A stretch of DNA of 64,000 bases from Strongylocentrotus droebachiensis (GCA_035222895.1 JAVYIG010000323.1:428501-492500), one strand, 5' to 3'. Positions 12,412 through 46,099 are shown, numbered from the stretch's first letter. Translations and numbers: made by a program. The notes: generated by a model from the letters alone, not told the origin.

Positions 12412-13515
12412 TCGTTTATGTTTTTACTCACAAGCTAGACCACTCTTGTTGCTATGGTATAGCGCGAACGAGCTAGACCGCTCCTGTTGCTGGGGTTGCA
12501 AAGGTCAGCAGGTCAAATGTTACGCACGATCTTTCGATTATCTATTCTTTATCATTTTCTCTTTCTGACTTCCCTTTTTTCCCCTTCTTTCACTTCTTAT
12601 GTTATTCTTCTTTTCTTTTTGTCATTTTTTTCTTTTTTTTACCTTTTGTCATATTATTCTTTGTTTTCCTTCCATCATTCTCTTTTACTGTTTTTCTTAT
12701 GCTATTCTTTGTTTTTCCATCTTTCATCTTCTTTTCTATCTTTTAAATTTCGATTAATTATCATTTTCTCTCTGTCTTTCCCTATGTTAGTCTTTGTTTT
12801 TCCTTCTTTCACCTCTTATGTTATTTTTCTTTTATTATTCTATCATTTTTTTCTTTCTATCATTCGTCATGTTATTTTTTGTTTTCCTTCTATCAATTCT
12901 TTTTCTGTTTTTCTAAAGTTGTTCTTTGTTTTTCCATTTTTCATCTTCTCTTCTATCTTTCATTATCTATTCTTTATCATTTTCCTTCTGTCTTTCTTGA
13001 TGTTATTCTTGCTTTTTCCTTCTATCACCTTCTCTGATGTTATTCCTTGCTTTTATCATTGTATTACTTTTTCTTTCCATATGTTATTCTTCTTTGTTTT
13101 TATCATTCTATCACTTTCTCTTTTTGTCTTTCCTGTTATTCTTTGTTTCTTTCTTCTATCACCATTCCTTATGTTATTATTTGTTTTTCCTTTTATCACC
13201 TCTCTTATGTTACTCATTGTTATCATTTTATCATTTTCTCTCTATCTTTCCTTATATTCTGTTTGCATTTGTGTACTGTCATCTCTTTCTCTCTTTCATT
13301 ACTTTTCCGCCAAAAACAAATTTACTTTCGGTTGAAGATCGCTTCCTGGCATGGTTTTATGTTCCCAGCTAGATCGGTCTGGGGCGATATAGGAAGCCAA
13401 CCGGTCCAGAAGATCGCTTCCTGGACCACTTGTCTGTTCTCACTTGCAGTTAGACCGATCCAGGCTAGATCGATTTAGCCTGGATCGGTCTAGGAAGTGA
13501 GTGAGAACGGGGTCT
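12412..13515. mobile_element. Unclassified element with terminal inverted similarity and a polypyrimidine core
   Basis: This segment separates two Helitron copies and is unlike either. Its left end (near 12426-12480) reads actcacaagctagacc and its right end (13434-13509) contains the inverse (ggtctaggaagtgagtg), so the ends form a loose inverted repeat. The right end is itself a palindrome around ggctagatcgatttagcc. The interior, 12530-13310, is almost pure T and C on the plus strand with an irregular repeat of the type ttctttgtttttccttc. Long open frames here are a product of composition and are not genes. About 60 bases of Helitron sequence occur on both sides (12352-12410 and 13517-13575), but they differ at several positions. 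They are more likely array overlap than a target duplication. Confidence 0.5.
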
Positions 13516-13516
13516 A

Positions 13517-16500
13517 ATATTGAGAAAAATATGATACGTACAATGCCAACTCTTAGTATTTCAATATGATAAAAGACACCTTGTCAAAATGATCCAGTTA
13601 GAAGTAGACAGTTAGTAGAGAATATAATTTGTTTGTTCACATGGGTAGCCCTGATTCCTTCTTGAAGAAATGCAGGACCTGCAATAACTACTTAAAAAAA
13701 GAAATGAGAGTCGATATGGGGCCTAACTTTTCGATCCTAGCAGAAAGAAAGAAATGGTGATGAATTAAAAGACAAAGCAAAACTCCTACAGAAGCCAAAA
13801 AAGAAAGAAAGCGTATAGCATCACTTCGCAATAACCAATCAAAGGAAGTAAAACAACAGAATGATGAAAAAGAGAGGAGGAAAAAACTTCTTCACCGAAG
13901 ATCTTTGCCAGATGAGGTGAAAGAAGTGCAAATTGAGGCAGATAGACTAAGAAAACAATCTGTTCGACAAAGGACAACTCGTCAAGAGAAACGAACACTT
14001 CAAGTAAATGACAATATTCGAAAGAAACAAGCACGTCATCCCTCAACACTAGAGAAAATAGTCTCCACTTTTCTGATTCACAAGAATGAAGCTCCAGTGT
14101 ATGTGTGTACAAGCTGCCATAGACAAATGTACAGGCAATCGGTCTTCAGTTTCCGACAAAGTTCATACAAGGCGAGTACTAACTTCCTGGAAAAATGCAC
14201 AACTAAGTACACAAGTTTCGCTGGACTTGAATGGATATGCAAGACTTGTAATAACTACTTAAAGAAAGAGAAGGTACCTCCACAGTGTGTGTCCAATAAA
14301 CTTGAAGTGGCTGATGTACCAGATGAACTAAAAGATCTCACAGAGCTTGAGGCAAGACTCCTAGCTCAACGATATCCATTCATGAAGATACTGGCACTTC
14401 CAAGAGGAAAACAAGCCGGAATAAAGGGTGCTGTTGTAAATGTCCCTGTGGTTGCGGAAAAGGTCTGTAAAAGTCTCCCTCGGACTCCTTCACAGGCTGG
14501 TATCATTCCACTCAAGTTGAAACGAAAAATCCAGTACAAGAGTCATGTAGCTTACCAGAACATTCGTCCTGGAATGGTTCAAGCTGCTCTTGGAAAATTA
14601 AAAACGATCAACAAATTCTACTTATCAACAGTGGAAAATGGTGAATGGGAGGAACAATGTCTAAATGAAGATCCTGAGATATGGAAGGAACTTACAGAAG
14701 CAGTGACGGGCAAGAACATTGGTGACACGGAAATCAGAGATCTTGACGAGGGAAGGTCAAAACCAGCAGGAGAAAATGATGACAAAGATCAAAATGAAGA
14801 TATAGGCATGGACGAGGAGGAAACTGATCCCAGAGATCGTCTGCGAGGGATCAAATATGACACATGTGTGCAACCCACTGATCCTACAATGTGCTCAGAT
14901 AGCATCTACAGCATCGCACCTGGAGAGGGGAGAAAACCAATATCTATCATGATGGATGAAAACTGCGAGGAGCAAGCATTTCCTACGTTGTTTCCAACTG
15001 GACAGTTTGGGTTCCAAGTAAACAGATGCACTAAACTATCTGCAAAAAAGTATTTCAATGCAAGACTTTTGAACAAGGATTCAAGATTTGCTAGAAATGT
15101 AGAATATCTCTTCTTCGCACAATTCATCACAGAGTACAAACAAGTAATGGACAACATTTCTGTTGCTCTACGCAAGGCAAGAATCAACACAGAGGATGGA
15201 GAAAGGGTAACAGCTGGACTAATTAAAGATCCTCAAAGACTGAATAGAATCATCTTCAATGATAAGGCCTACAACATGCTGCAAACTGTTCGAGGCTCAC
15301 CTCCATACTGGCAAAGTGTCATGTTCAAGATACTGGCTGGAGTGAAACAGCTAGGACTTTTCACCTGGTTCCTGACCCTTTCTGCAGCAGATCTCAGATG
15401 GACAGACACACTCCAAGCCATTGCTCTTCAGCAGGGACAGCGATTGTCAGATGATGATATCACCAACATGTCCTGGGAAGACAAATGCAAACTTCTTGGA
15501 TCCAATCCAGTAACAGCAGCAAGGCATTTTGACCACAGACTACAATGTTTGTTCAGAGATGTTATTCTGTCTGACGTGAATCCACTTGGCAAGGTGAAAA
15601 ACTACATGTATCGCATTGAATTCCAACAGAGAGGTTCCCCTCATGCTCACTGTGTGCTGTGGGTAGATCAAGCACCACGACATGATGACACCGAGGAGAA
15701 TGTGACAGAGTTCATTGATCAGTATGTCACCTGTGAACTACCTTCTTCTGATGATGATGAGCTGATGCATACTCTAGTGTCTACTCTGCAAAGGCACTCA
15801 CACTCTGCATCATGCCGCAAAACTGGGAAGAGCTGTAGATTTCATTACCCAAGGCCCATGGCTTCTAAGACAGTAGTGGCAGACACACCTTCTGATGAGG
15901 ATCCAAAAGAGAAACAAAGAATTGTCAAATCTTCAACAGAGATACTGAACAAAGTAAGAGATGCATTAGAAGGAGAATGCAGTGACAAAAGCACAGTGCA
16001 AGAATTACTTCATCAAGTGAACATTTCCGAAATTGACTACAACAAAGCTCTTAGTGTCAACTTGAAAGGAAAATCCATCGTGTACAGAAGACAACCTCAA
16101 GAAGTCAATATCAACTCATACAACCCAGTCATCTTGAAAGCATGGCAGGCCAATATGGATCTTCAATTTGTCTGCAATCCATATGCCTGCATTCACTACA
16201 TCATTTCCTATGTGACAAAGGATGAACGAGAAATGGGACAGGCGCTGAAAGAAGTAAGCAAATCCTATAAGGACTCAGACATCAAGCACAGAATGAAGGA
16301 AGTAGCATCCTGTTTTCTTAATGCCAGAGAAGTCAGTGCACAAGAAGCTGTTTACAGAGTGCTTGGTCTGCCACTTCACCGTTCCACTTTCCAGACAGTT
16401 TTCATTCAAACAGATCTTCCAGAAAACAGAGTTGTCTTCTTGAAACCCAAAAGTATTTTGGAGAACCTCGACGAAGAAAGTGAGGATGTGTATGCTCAAA

Positions 16501-19307
16501 CCATGCCTCAAAAATACGCACATCGGCCATTGATTCTGGAGCAGATGACTCTTGCAGAGTTTATCATTTGGTATGTTTCTTCGTACAATACTGTACAGGA
16601 AGAACCACAAGAATCAGCAGAATTTCACCCTGATCTTCTTGAACCTACATGTCGTGCAGCAAAGGCAACACGTATCAAGTTACTGGATGGCAAGGGCTAC
16701 ATGATGAAACGCAAGAAACCACGCATTATCAGATACCACAAGTTCAATGAAACACAAGAGGAAGAAAAATACTGCCACCACATGCTAATGCTCTACCATC
16801 CATGGAGAAGAGAAGAACTTGATCTAAAGAATGGCCATGGGACGTATGCTGAGCATTATCACTCCATCTCCCAAGACATCTTGTCAAAGCGATCCAGTCT
16901 GGAGTCATTCACTGAAATAATCGAGCATGCTATTGAAGAGCATGAACAATTAGGACCCCCAGAACATGCCTGGGATACTCTCGATACAGCAGCTCAGCAG
17001 GAAAATGCAGAATCCCAGACAGATCCTCCTCAAGACCACCCCGATCATAGTTTCCTTCAACCAAGTTCCGATCAGACAGTAACTGATGTTCAGGAGTCAT
17101 GTATTGGCACTACCATTCCACTAGCCATTGAACACAGGCCAAACTACCTTTCTGATGAAGAGTACAGGAACAGTGTGCTAACTCTAAACACTGGGCAGTA
17201 CAAAGTGTTTTCATACATCAATAACTGGTGTGTTGATTTGGTGAAAAGCTGCAAGACACACGTCCATCTACAGCCAGTGCAGCTTTGTGTAACAGGAGGT
17301 GCAGGAACAGGCAAATCACATCTCATATCTACCATTTACCAGATGGCTATTCGTACGCTGAAACATGAAGGGAGTAATCCAGAAGCAGTGAGAGTGCTAC
17401 TGACTGCACCAACTGGTACTGCAGCATTCAACATCCAAGCAAGTACCCTGCACTCAACATTTCTCCTACCACTTGGTCAGACCAAAGTCTACAAAAAACT
17501 GAGTGATCAGAAGAGGAATACTCTACGCTGCAAACTTGCTGATTTGGATATCTTAATCATTGATGAAATATCTATGGTAGGGTGCGATCTTCTGATGACA
17601 GTCGACCAGCGCCTTCGAGAAATCAAAGGCGTCAACAAAATCTTTGGTGGCACATCCGTTCTGGCATTTGGGGATCTATACCAGCTTGCACCAGTTTGTC
17701 AGAAATTTGTGTTTGAAGATGCTGCAGATTTATTTGCAAGATTGGCTGGCTCCCTTTGGCAAGACAACTTCCAGTTTGCTGAACTGGATGAAATCATGAG
17801 GCAAAAGGATGATAGAGCCTTTGCAGAACTTCTGAACAGAATCAGAGTAGGAGAGCAAACACAGGAAGATATGACGACCCTTGAACAATGCATCATATCA
17901 CCGAGCGATGACAACTATCCTTCAGATGCACTGCATGTATTTGCAACAAATGCAAGAGTCAATGATTACAACACAGAGAAACTAAGCAAAGTAGAGGGTC
18001 CAATCAGACGATGTATAGCAGTAGACAAGAAGCCTAGTTGTCTCAAGAGTCATGTCACAAGCACAGATGCTAGGTTTACAGGTGGATTGCCACATGTCTT
18101 GGAATTAAAAGTTGGTGCAAGAGTGATGCTCACCAGAAATATGGATGTTACAGACGGACTTGTAAATGGTGCACTTGGGACAGTTGTTGATTATTTTGAA
18201 TGCCATCCACCAACAAGTAATCCAAAGGCAGTCCTGATCCAGTTTGATAACTCTACAGTTGGTTCAGCATTGCGATCGTCAATTCACTATGGTACATCAC
18301 AACATACTACAGCAGTACCAATCCAGCGTATTGATGTCAAGTTCTCAATCTCTGCAAAAAAACAAGGCTTGGAAATAACAAGGTGCCAGTTCCCCCTGCG
18401 ACTCTGTTGGGCAACTACCATTCACAAAGTCCAAGGACTCACAGTAGCAGATATAGTTGTGTCAATGAAGAGCAGATTCGCAGATGGTCAATGTTATGTG
18501 GCTCTAAGCAGAGTCCCAAAACGCTCAGGTCTCCATCTCCTGGATCTGCATGAAAGCAAAATCAGAGCAAGTACTGCAGTGAAGGCTGAAATGGAACGAA
18601 TGCGCACAGATATGCTGTTACAAACAACATATGATGACATCTGTGCAGCACTGACAGACAAAAGCCAACCTGTGCTAATAGCAGTTCAAAACGTCAGGTC
18701 ACTACCTGCCCATCATGATGACTTGAAAAAGATGCCTGGCCTTGAAAACTGCATTGCAATTTCTATCACAGAAACGTGGCTAACTTCAAAACACAGACAA
18801 AGCACATATCCTCTTCAAAACTTTGATCAGCTGAGGAAAGACAGATCTTCATCAAATCCTGGAGGAGGGCTGTGTATGTTCATCAGATCTTCTTCAACAT
18901 ACAATTTACATGCAATGGAATGTTACATGCCTCAACTGGAGATCCAAAGTGCAATCATCAAGCCCCTGACCCATCCTCCATTTCTCTTGGTGAATGTCTA
19001 CAGAAATCCCAAGTCAAGTACAAGTCAGTTCACAAAAGCCTTCTGTCATCTCTTGGAGTTAGCCGACGCAACCCAACTGCCATCATTTATAGTTGGTGAT
19101 TTCAACATCAATCTCCTCACATCCAAGCACAGCCACGCAGTACAACAGCAAATGCAATGTTGCAGTTTCCACCAGGATGTCAAGAAACCAACTCACATCA
19201 GTGGCTCACTACTGGACCATGTCTACTCCAATACCCCTACCACCATCTGGCAGAGTGCAACACATTACAGTGATCATGATGTTATCTGGATTCTTGCCAG
19301 TTTTTGA
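13517..19307 (+). mobile_element. Autonomous Helentron-type rolling-circle transposon
   Basis: The element encodes Rep, helicase and endonuclease in one frame, the layout known for Helentrons (Helitron2). Its 5' flank (13517-13790) matches the array units. A short upstream piece at about 13650-13745 could encode KKCRTCNNYLKKE, which resembles the second zinc-binding segment inside the large frame, suggesting rearrangement at the 5' end. I could not fix the exact termini; the 3' end lies somewhere between 19307 and the hairpin element at 19388, or beyond it, since a second endonuclease scrap lies at 19846-20036. Confidence 0.8.
13905..19307 (+). CDS. Helitron Rep-helicase-endonuclease polyprotein
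   Basis: The frame of 1800 residues begins at a TTG. It is open back to 13764 but contains no early ATG, so the true start is upstream through a frameshift near 13790 or by splicing. Domains in order: Cys pairs (CTSC and CKTC, about residues 67-115) with a DUF6570-like segment to about 190; Rep N-terminal region from about 380; the HUH motif HAH at 580-582; paired tyrosines Y765 and Y769 (YIISY) expected to form the DNA-protein bond; a PIF1-like helicase with Walker A GGAGTGKS at 1131-1138, Walker B IIDE ending at 1221, FGDLYQLAP, and the C-terminal GQCYVALSR; an apurinic-type endonuclease from about 1588 with ETWL, GDFN (1731-1734) and SDH (1789-1791). All catalytic signatures are present. 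Such proteins nick, unwind and transfer one strand for rolling-circle transposition in the nucleus. Confidence 0.92.
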   Translation: MPDEVKEVQIEADRLRKQSVRQRTTRQEKRTLQVNDNIRKKQARHPSTLEKIVSTFLIHKNEAPVYVCTSCHRQMYRQSVFSFRQSSYKASTNFLEKCTTKYTSFAGLEWICKTCNNYLKKEKVPPQCVSNKLEVADVPDELKDLTELEARLLAQRYPFMKILALPRGKQAGIKGAVVNVPVVAEKVCKSLPRTPSQAGIIPLKLKRKIQYKSHVAYQNIRPGMVQAALGKLKTINKFYLSTVENGEWEEQCLNEDPEIWKELTEAVTGKNIGDTEIRDLDEGRSKPAGENDDKDQNEDIGMDEEETDPRDRLRGIKYDTCVQPTDPTMCSDSIYSIAPGEGRKPISIMMDENCEEQAFPTLFPTGQFGFQVNRCTKLSAKKYFNARLLNKDSRFARNVEYLFFAQFITEYKQVMDNISVALRKARINTEDGERVTAGLIKDPQRLNRIIFNDKAYNMLQTVRGSPPYWQSVMFKILAGVKQLGLFTWFLTLSAADLRWTDTLQAIALQQGQRLSDDDITNMSWEDKCKLLGSNPVTAARHFDHRLQCLFRDVILSDVNPLGKVKNYMYRIEFQQRGSPHAHCVLWVDQAPRHDDTEENVTEFIDQYVTCELPSSDDDELMHTLVSTLQRHSHSASCRKTGKSCRFHYPRPMASKTVVADTPSDEDPKEKQRIVKSSTEILNKVRDALEGECSDKSTVQELLHQVNISEIDYNKALSVNLKGKSIVYRRQPQEVNINSYNPVILKAWQANMDLQFVCNPYACIHYIISYVTKDEREMGQALKEVSKSYKDSDIKHRMKEVASCFLNAREVSAQEAVYRVLGLPLHRSTFQTVFIQTDLPENRVVFLKPKSILENLDEESEDVYAQTMPQKYAHRPLILEQMTLAEFIIWYVSSYNTVQEEPQESAEFHPDLLEPTCRAAKATRIKLLDGKGYMMKRKKPRIIRYHKFNETQEEEKYCHHMLMLYHPWRREELDLKNGHGTYAEHYHSISQDILSKRSSLESFTEIIEHAIEEHEQLGPPEHAWDTLDTAAQQENAESQTDPPQDHPDHSFLQPSSDQTVTDVQESCIGTTIPLAIEHRPNYLSDEEYRNSVLTLNTGQYKVFSYINNWCVDLVKSCKTHVHLQPVQLCVTGGAGTGKSHLISTIYQMAIRTLKHEGSNPEAVRVLLTAPTGTAAFNIQASTLHSTFLLPLGQTKVYKKLSDQKRNTLRCKLADLDILIIDEISMVGCDLLMTVDQRLREIKGVNKIFGGTSVLAFGDLYQLAPVCQKFVFEDAADLFARLAGSLWQDNFQFAELDEIMRQKDDRAFAELLNRIRVGEQTQEDMTTLEQCIISPSDDNYPSDALHVFATNARVNDYNTEKLSKVEGPIRRCIAVDKKPSCLKSHVTSTDARFTGGLPHVLELKVGARVMLTRNMDVTDGLVNGALGTVVDYFECHPPTSNPKAVLIQFDNSTVGSALRSSIHYGTSQHTTAVPIQRIDVKFSISAKKQGLEITRCQFPLRLCWATTIHKVQGLTVADIVVSMKSRFADGQCYVALSRVPKRSGLHLLDLHESKIRASTAVKAEMERMRTDMLLQTTYDDICAALTDKSQPVLIAVQNVRSLPAHHDDLKKMPGLENCIAISITETWLTSKHRQSTYPLQNFDQLRKDRSSSNPGGGLCMFIRSSSTYNLHAMECYMPQLEIQSAIIKPLTHPPFLLVNVYRNPKSSTSQFTKAFCHLLELADATQLPSFIVGDFNINLLTSKHSHAVQQQMQCCSFHQDVKKPTHISGSLLDHVYSNTPTTIWQSATHYSDHDVIWILASF

Positions 19308-19387
19308 ACAAATGGTAAATCTATCTATGATCTCTTTAAAATGTATGTTATGCAAATATATTTAATATTCACTTAAACAATATAACT

Positions 19388-19551
19388 GGGCCCATTACAC
19401 AAAACTTACCATTGATGGTAACTTTGCCATCAATGGCAACTACCATGGTAACAACTAGGGCTCAACAGCCTATCAAAATCAAGGTTTCCATGGTAGTTAC
19501 CATTGATGGCAAAGTTACTATCAAAGGCAAGTTTTGTGCAACGGGCCCAGG
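19388..19551. mobile_element. Hairpin MITE with long inverted ends
   Basis: The left arm starts gggcccattacacaaaactt and the right arm ends aagttttgtgcaacgggccc. The arms pair over about 60 bases each with a short centre rich in ccatgg. No coding capacity is seen. It sits just after the Helitron frame. Confidence 0.8.
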
Positions 19552-19845
19552 TCTGTTGCTAATAGACAAAGATTGTAGCTATTATTTCTGGAGATATTAA
19601 GAAAAGACCATTTAAACAATTCAATTCCTCTGAATAAAATATTATAAAATATTCTCTTTTTAATAAATATTTGGTGCAACAAAAAAAACGTAAGCTCACT
19701 TTATAGCTCACCTTTCTCCTAAATAAATTTCAACACATTCAATGTTGATAAGTGGAGTGATGAAACATTATACAAATATTTCTTGATATATTGTGAAAGT
19801 AGACAATTTACAGAATTATTAATGTGACATTGACCTTATTTCCAG

Positions 19846-20036
19846 CCTTTACAGTCGGCGATCTCCAAATCAGCCTCTTCGCTCAAAGCATAGCCATGCC
19901 GTACAATAGAAGATGCAACGTTGCAGTTTCCACCAGGATGTTAATTAGGAACCAACACACATTAGATGCTCACTACTGGACCATGTGTACTCAAACAAAT
20001 TACAGTGATGTCATCTGGATTTGTGCCAGTTTCTGA
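19846..20036 (+). pseudogene. Fragment of a second Helitron endonuclease
   Basis: This stretch repeats the last 190 or so bases of the endonuclease (19090-19303) with many changes. It retains the words for the SDVIWI-like ending and the same stop position (gccagtttctga). The GDFN aspartate has diverged and an internal stretch is deleted, so it is a decayed end of another copy. Confidence 0.7.
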
Positions 20037-20098
20037 AGTAAAAATGGTAAGTCTATAACCATGTCTATAACCCTCTCTGTGCCGAATTCCCCATGACA

Positions 20099-20225
20099 TA
20101 ACGAAGATTAGCCTCTTGTCAATGCCCTCGCGCTGTTGGAGTCTCTAAATTCTGACGAGCGAAGCGAGTCAGAATTTAGAGACTCCAACAGCGCGAGGGC
20201 ATCGACAAGAGGCTAATCTTCGTTA
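20099..20225. repeat. Near-perfect foldback, about 58-bp arms
   Basis: The left arm runs from taacgaagattagcctcttg to about 20156 and is repeated inverted up to 20225 with only about one difference. The loop is about 11 bases (gagcgaagcga). It could be a MITE or another hairpin-forming element; no coding is seen. Confidence 0.8.
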
Positions 20226-20518
20226 GTTTAATTTAGGCCATTACAAGAAGTGGGTTATTGATGTAGACAAATGCTCATGCACCCTTTAAAGCTCATTTTA
20301 TGTATGTTATTACCAAAGAAGAAAAAAAGCCAGTCAGTCACTCAATAGTGTCTGACAGTGAAGTCTAGCAAGTAACGAGTTTGCTTGCATAATTTGTATA
20401 TTAGGACACTGCTAACTTAATAAATTTCACAAATAGGACATACATGACATATTCATAATTCCTGCAAAGTTCTACAGAATTTGATGTTGGCTGCAAAAGG
20501 GACATACTGTAATATCTT

Positions 20519-21527
20519 TAAAGGGCAAGTCCACTTTAAAATAACTTGCTTTCAATAGAAGCAGAAAAATCATACAAAACCAATCAACAAAGTTTGAGCA
20601 AAATCAAATAACTAATAAGTTATGAATTTTTAATGACATAAAAAACTTTGAAAATCACAAGACAAATTGGCAACGCGCTCATGAGTTTGTGACGTCATAG
20701 TCTCACTAACCACTACGTGTGTTCTTATTATTGATAATATAAATGTCCAATTTCCCCCCTAAAAGTCTATTTCCTCACACCAGCATCCAAGTTGTATTGA
20801 TAGTAATATGTTTTTGTGTGGATGCACTAATAAAGAGTTGTTTTTTTTCCAGTTAAATCATGAAAAAATGTGAATTTTGATAATCTTTTATATAAAAATC
20901 AATGATTATGAATATACAATATTCAGAAAAAAGTATCAATTGTTCAAAGTTCATAACAGTTTTTGTGAAATGTCATGCACGCAATATGATACAAATCATA
21001 TAACCGGGGCAAAGGCATTAGTGCGGTATGGTATGTAATCCCGTAGGATTTTTTTTGCCAATTTTTTTGCCAATTTTGTTGTTGTTGTTGTTGCTGTTTT
21101 GGCTTCAAAAGGGTCCCAATTGGCCAAAAATGATGGGGTTCAAATTTTCAGACCCCTCCTTCATTTACTAGGGGGGGGGGGGGGTCCATTTTGGGCGCTT
21201 ATATAAAGCGCAATAGGGAATTTGGTGTCTTTTGGAAAATTTGAACCCCAATGAATCCAAAAATGCAACAAAAAAAATTGGCACAAAAGTCCTACGGGAT
21301 CTGTTTCAGTGACATACCGTACCACACTACATAGGGAAATCAAGCTTTTTAGGATAAAAAGGGAAATTAATGGGATAAAGATATATAAAGCATTTGATAA
21401 GTGAGGCAGCAACGTCACAAACTGATAACTAAATTGGCATTTTGTTCCATAGTTTTTCATACTTTAAAAACATTTCATAACTTCCTTATTAGTTATCCGA
21501 TTTTACTCTTTTGCTCAGTTCTTTAAC
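20519..21527. mobile_element. Large inverted-repeat element, right end cut off
   Basis: The left end (aaagggcaagtccacttt) and the following 150 bases reappear inverted at 21410-21525, seen as the words ataactaataagttatga and cataacttccttattagtta. An inner pair around cggtatggtatgtaatcccgtagga (21021-21050) and its inverse (21285-21330) shows a second, nested foldback. The expected terminal bases of the right arm are missing where the 151-bp repeats begin at 21528. No gene is seen. Confidence 0.65.
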
Positions 21528-22558
21528 GCGATCACAAGCTATTTTTGCAAACATAATAAGCCCTGTGAGCTTTGACCTTTGACCTCGTGACCCCAAAATC
21601 TAATCAGTTCATTGGCTCTGCAATATACATACATGACTTAAGTTTGGCGGTAATCCATCAATTGGTTCTTAAAATAATGCGATCACAAGCTATTTTTGCA
21701 TACATAATAAGCCCTGTGAACTTTGACCTTTGACCTTGTGACCCCCAAATCTAATCAGTTCATTGGCTCTGCAATATACATACATGACTTAAGTTTGGCG
21801 GTAATCCATCAATTGGTTCTTAAAATAATGCGATCACAAGCTATTTTTGCATACATAATGAGCCCTGTGAACTTTGATCTTTGACCTTGTGACCCCCAAA
21901 TCTAATCAGTTCATTGGCTCTGCAATATACATACATGACTTAAGTTTGGCGGTAATCCATCAATTGGTTCTTGAGATAATGCGATCACAAGCTATTTTTG
22001 CATACATAATGAGCCCTGTGAACTTTGACCTTTGACCTCGTGACCCCCAAATCTAATCAGTTCATTGGCTCTGCAATATACATACATGACTTAAGTTTGG
22101 CGGTAATCCATCAATTGGTTCTTGAGATAATGCGATCACAAGCTATTTTTGCATACATAATGAGCCCTGTGAACTTTGACCTCGTGACCCCCAAATCTAA
22201 TCAGTTCATTGGCTCTGCAATATACATACATGACTTAAGGTTGGCGGTAATCCATCAATTGGTTCTTGAGATAATGCGATCACGAGCTATTTTTGCATAC
22301 ATAATGAGCCCTGTGAACTTTGACCTTTGACCTCGTGACCCCCAAATCTAATCAGTTCATTGGCTCTGTAATATACATACATGACTTAAGTTTGGCGGTA
22401 ATCCATCAATTAGATCTTGAGATAATGTGATCACGAGAACGGGACGTACGGACGGACGGACGGACGTACGGACGTACGGACGTACGGACGTACGGACGTA
22501 CGGACGGACGGACAGCCAAGAAACATAATGCCTCCGGCTACTTTGTAGCGGAGGCATA
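21528..22558. mobile_element. Pearl/Tsp-like element: 151-bp tandem core, GGAC microsatellite, terminal hairpin
   Basis: Six units start with gcgatcac at 21528, 21679, 21830, 21981, 22132 and 22276 (spacings 151, 151, 151, 151 and 144), and a partial unit starts at 22427. They are followed by a microsatellite of ggacgtac and ggac steps (22441-22513). The end is a small stem (gcctccggcta / tagcggaggc) at about 22530-22556. Tandem core, ACGG-type microsatellite and terminal stem together match the known pearl/CvA elements of molluscs and the Tsp elements of sea urchin. Confidence 0.75.
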
Positions 22559-22916
22559 AAAATGCAATTCCTGTTCACTCATGCATACAAGTTTGGTTTA
22601 ATAAACCATGAAATTCACTCAGCAAATCATGAATGTATCATATCACCCTCAATTTTGTAAGCTCCAAAGGATTTACCTCTCACAAATTGGAAGGCTAATT
22701 CCTGCGCAACCTAATATTCATACCCTTTACAAAAGTGAGCAGTGCTCACCCAAGCATGAATTATTTTCGGACGTTTTGGTGTCATATGAAAGTTGAGTTT
22801 ATGAGCTCTCCATACATATACAAAATTTTCCCCAGAATCATATATTTTCTTATTCGGCAGCCATTTCAAAAGTGTATAGTTTTTTTTGGGACGCACTGTA
22901 TAGAAAACAATGTCTA

Positions 22917-23046
22917 AGGGGTGACCGCGTCGGTCCCCCATGATCTTCTTTTTCTAATTGAGAGCCGAGTTGATGAGATAGCCACCCGTCAGTGACCTCG
23001 CTGGGTGGTCTAATCCCCCTGGCCAAACTAGTACAGACGGGCTTTA
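22917..23046. mobile_element. Inverted-repeat element family A, copy 1 (partial)
   Basis: It matches 30873-31015 in the same orientation and 28966-29158 in the opposite one. Shared words are gtcccccatgat, gatagccacc and ggtggtctaatcc. The right end, cagacgggctttaaa, corresponds to the TTTAAAG-like family end; the left end is eroded. Confidence 0.6.
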
Positions 23047-23066
23047 AACATTAGAATATGACTTAC

Positions 23067-45946
<22,880 letters not shown>

Positions 45947-46099
45947 GATGAGCTATATACATACGTCTGAATTCCTGCAAATCCAAATATTTGAGAATAA
46001 AAATTAATAAAAATTCACATTTTTGTGTTTTATTGTTGCTTTGAAACACAATAATAGAAATAATTTGAACAAACAGGGTCATACAATATACTCAGGGAG

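Noticed and set aside
12487-13478. Long open frames (up to 282 codons) of Phe, Ser and Leu
   Set aside because: They lie in a T/C-rich core; several frames are open at once and the composition explains them.
21528-22430. Regular 151-bp repeats as a possible CRISPR-like array
   Set aside because: The whole unit is repeated without unique spacers, the genome is eukaryotic, and the layout fits a pearl/Tsp element.
1-22558. A seven-helix, cysteine-rich or kinase domain for the VFT gene
   Set aside because: I looked on the minus strand for family words such as a long cysteine-rich segment or membrane helices and found none.
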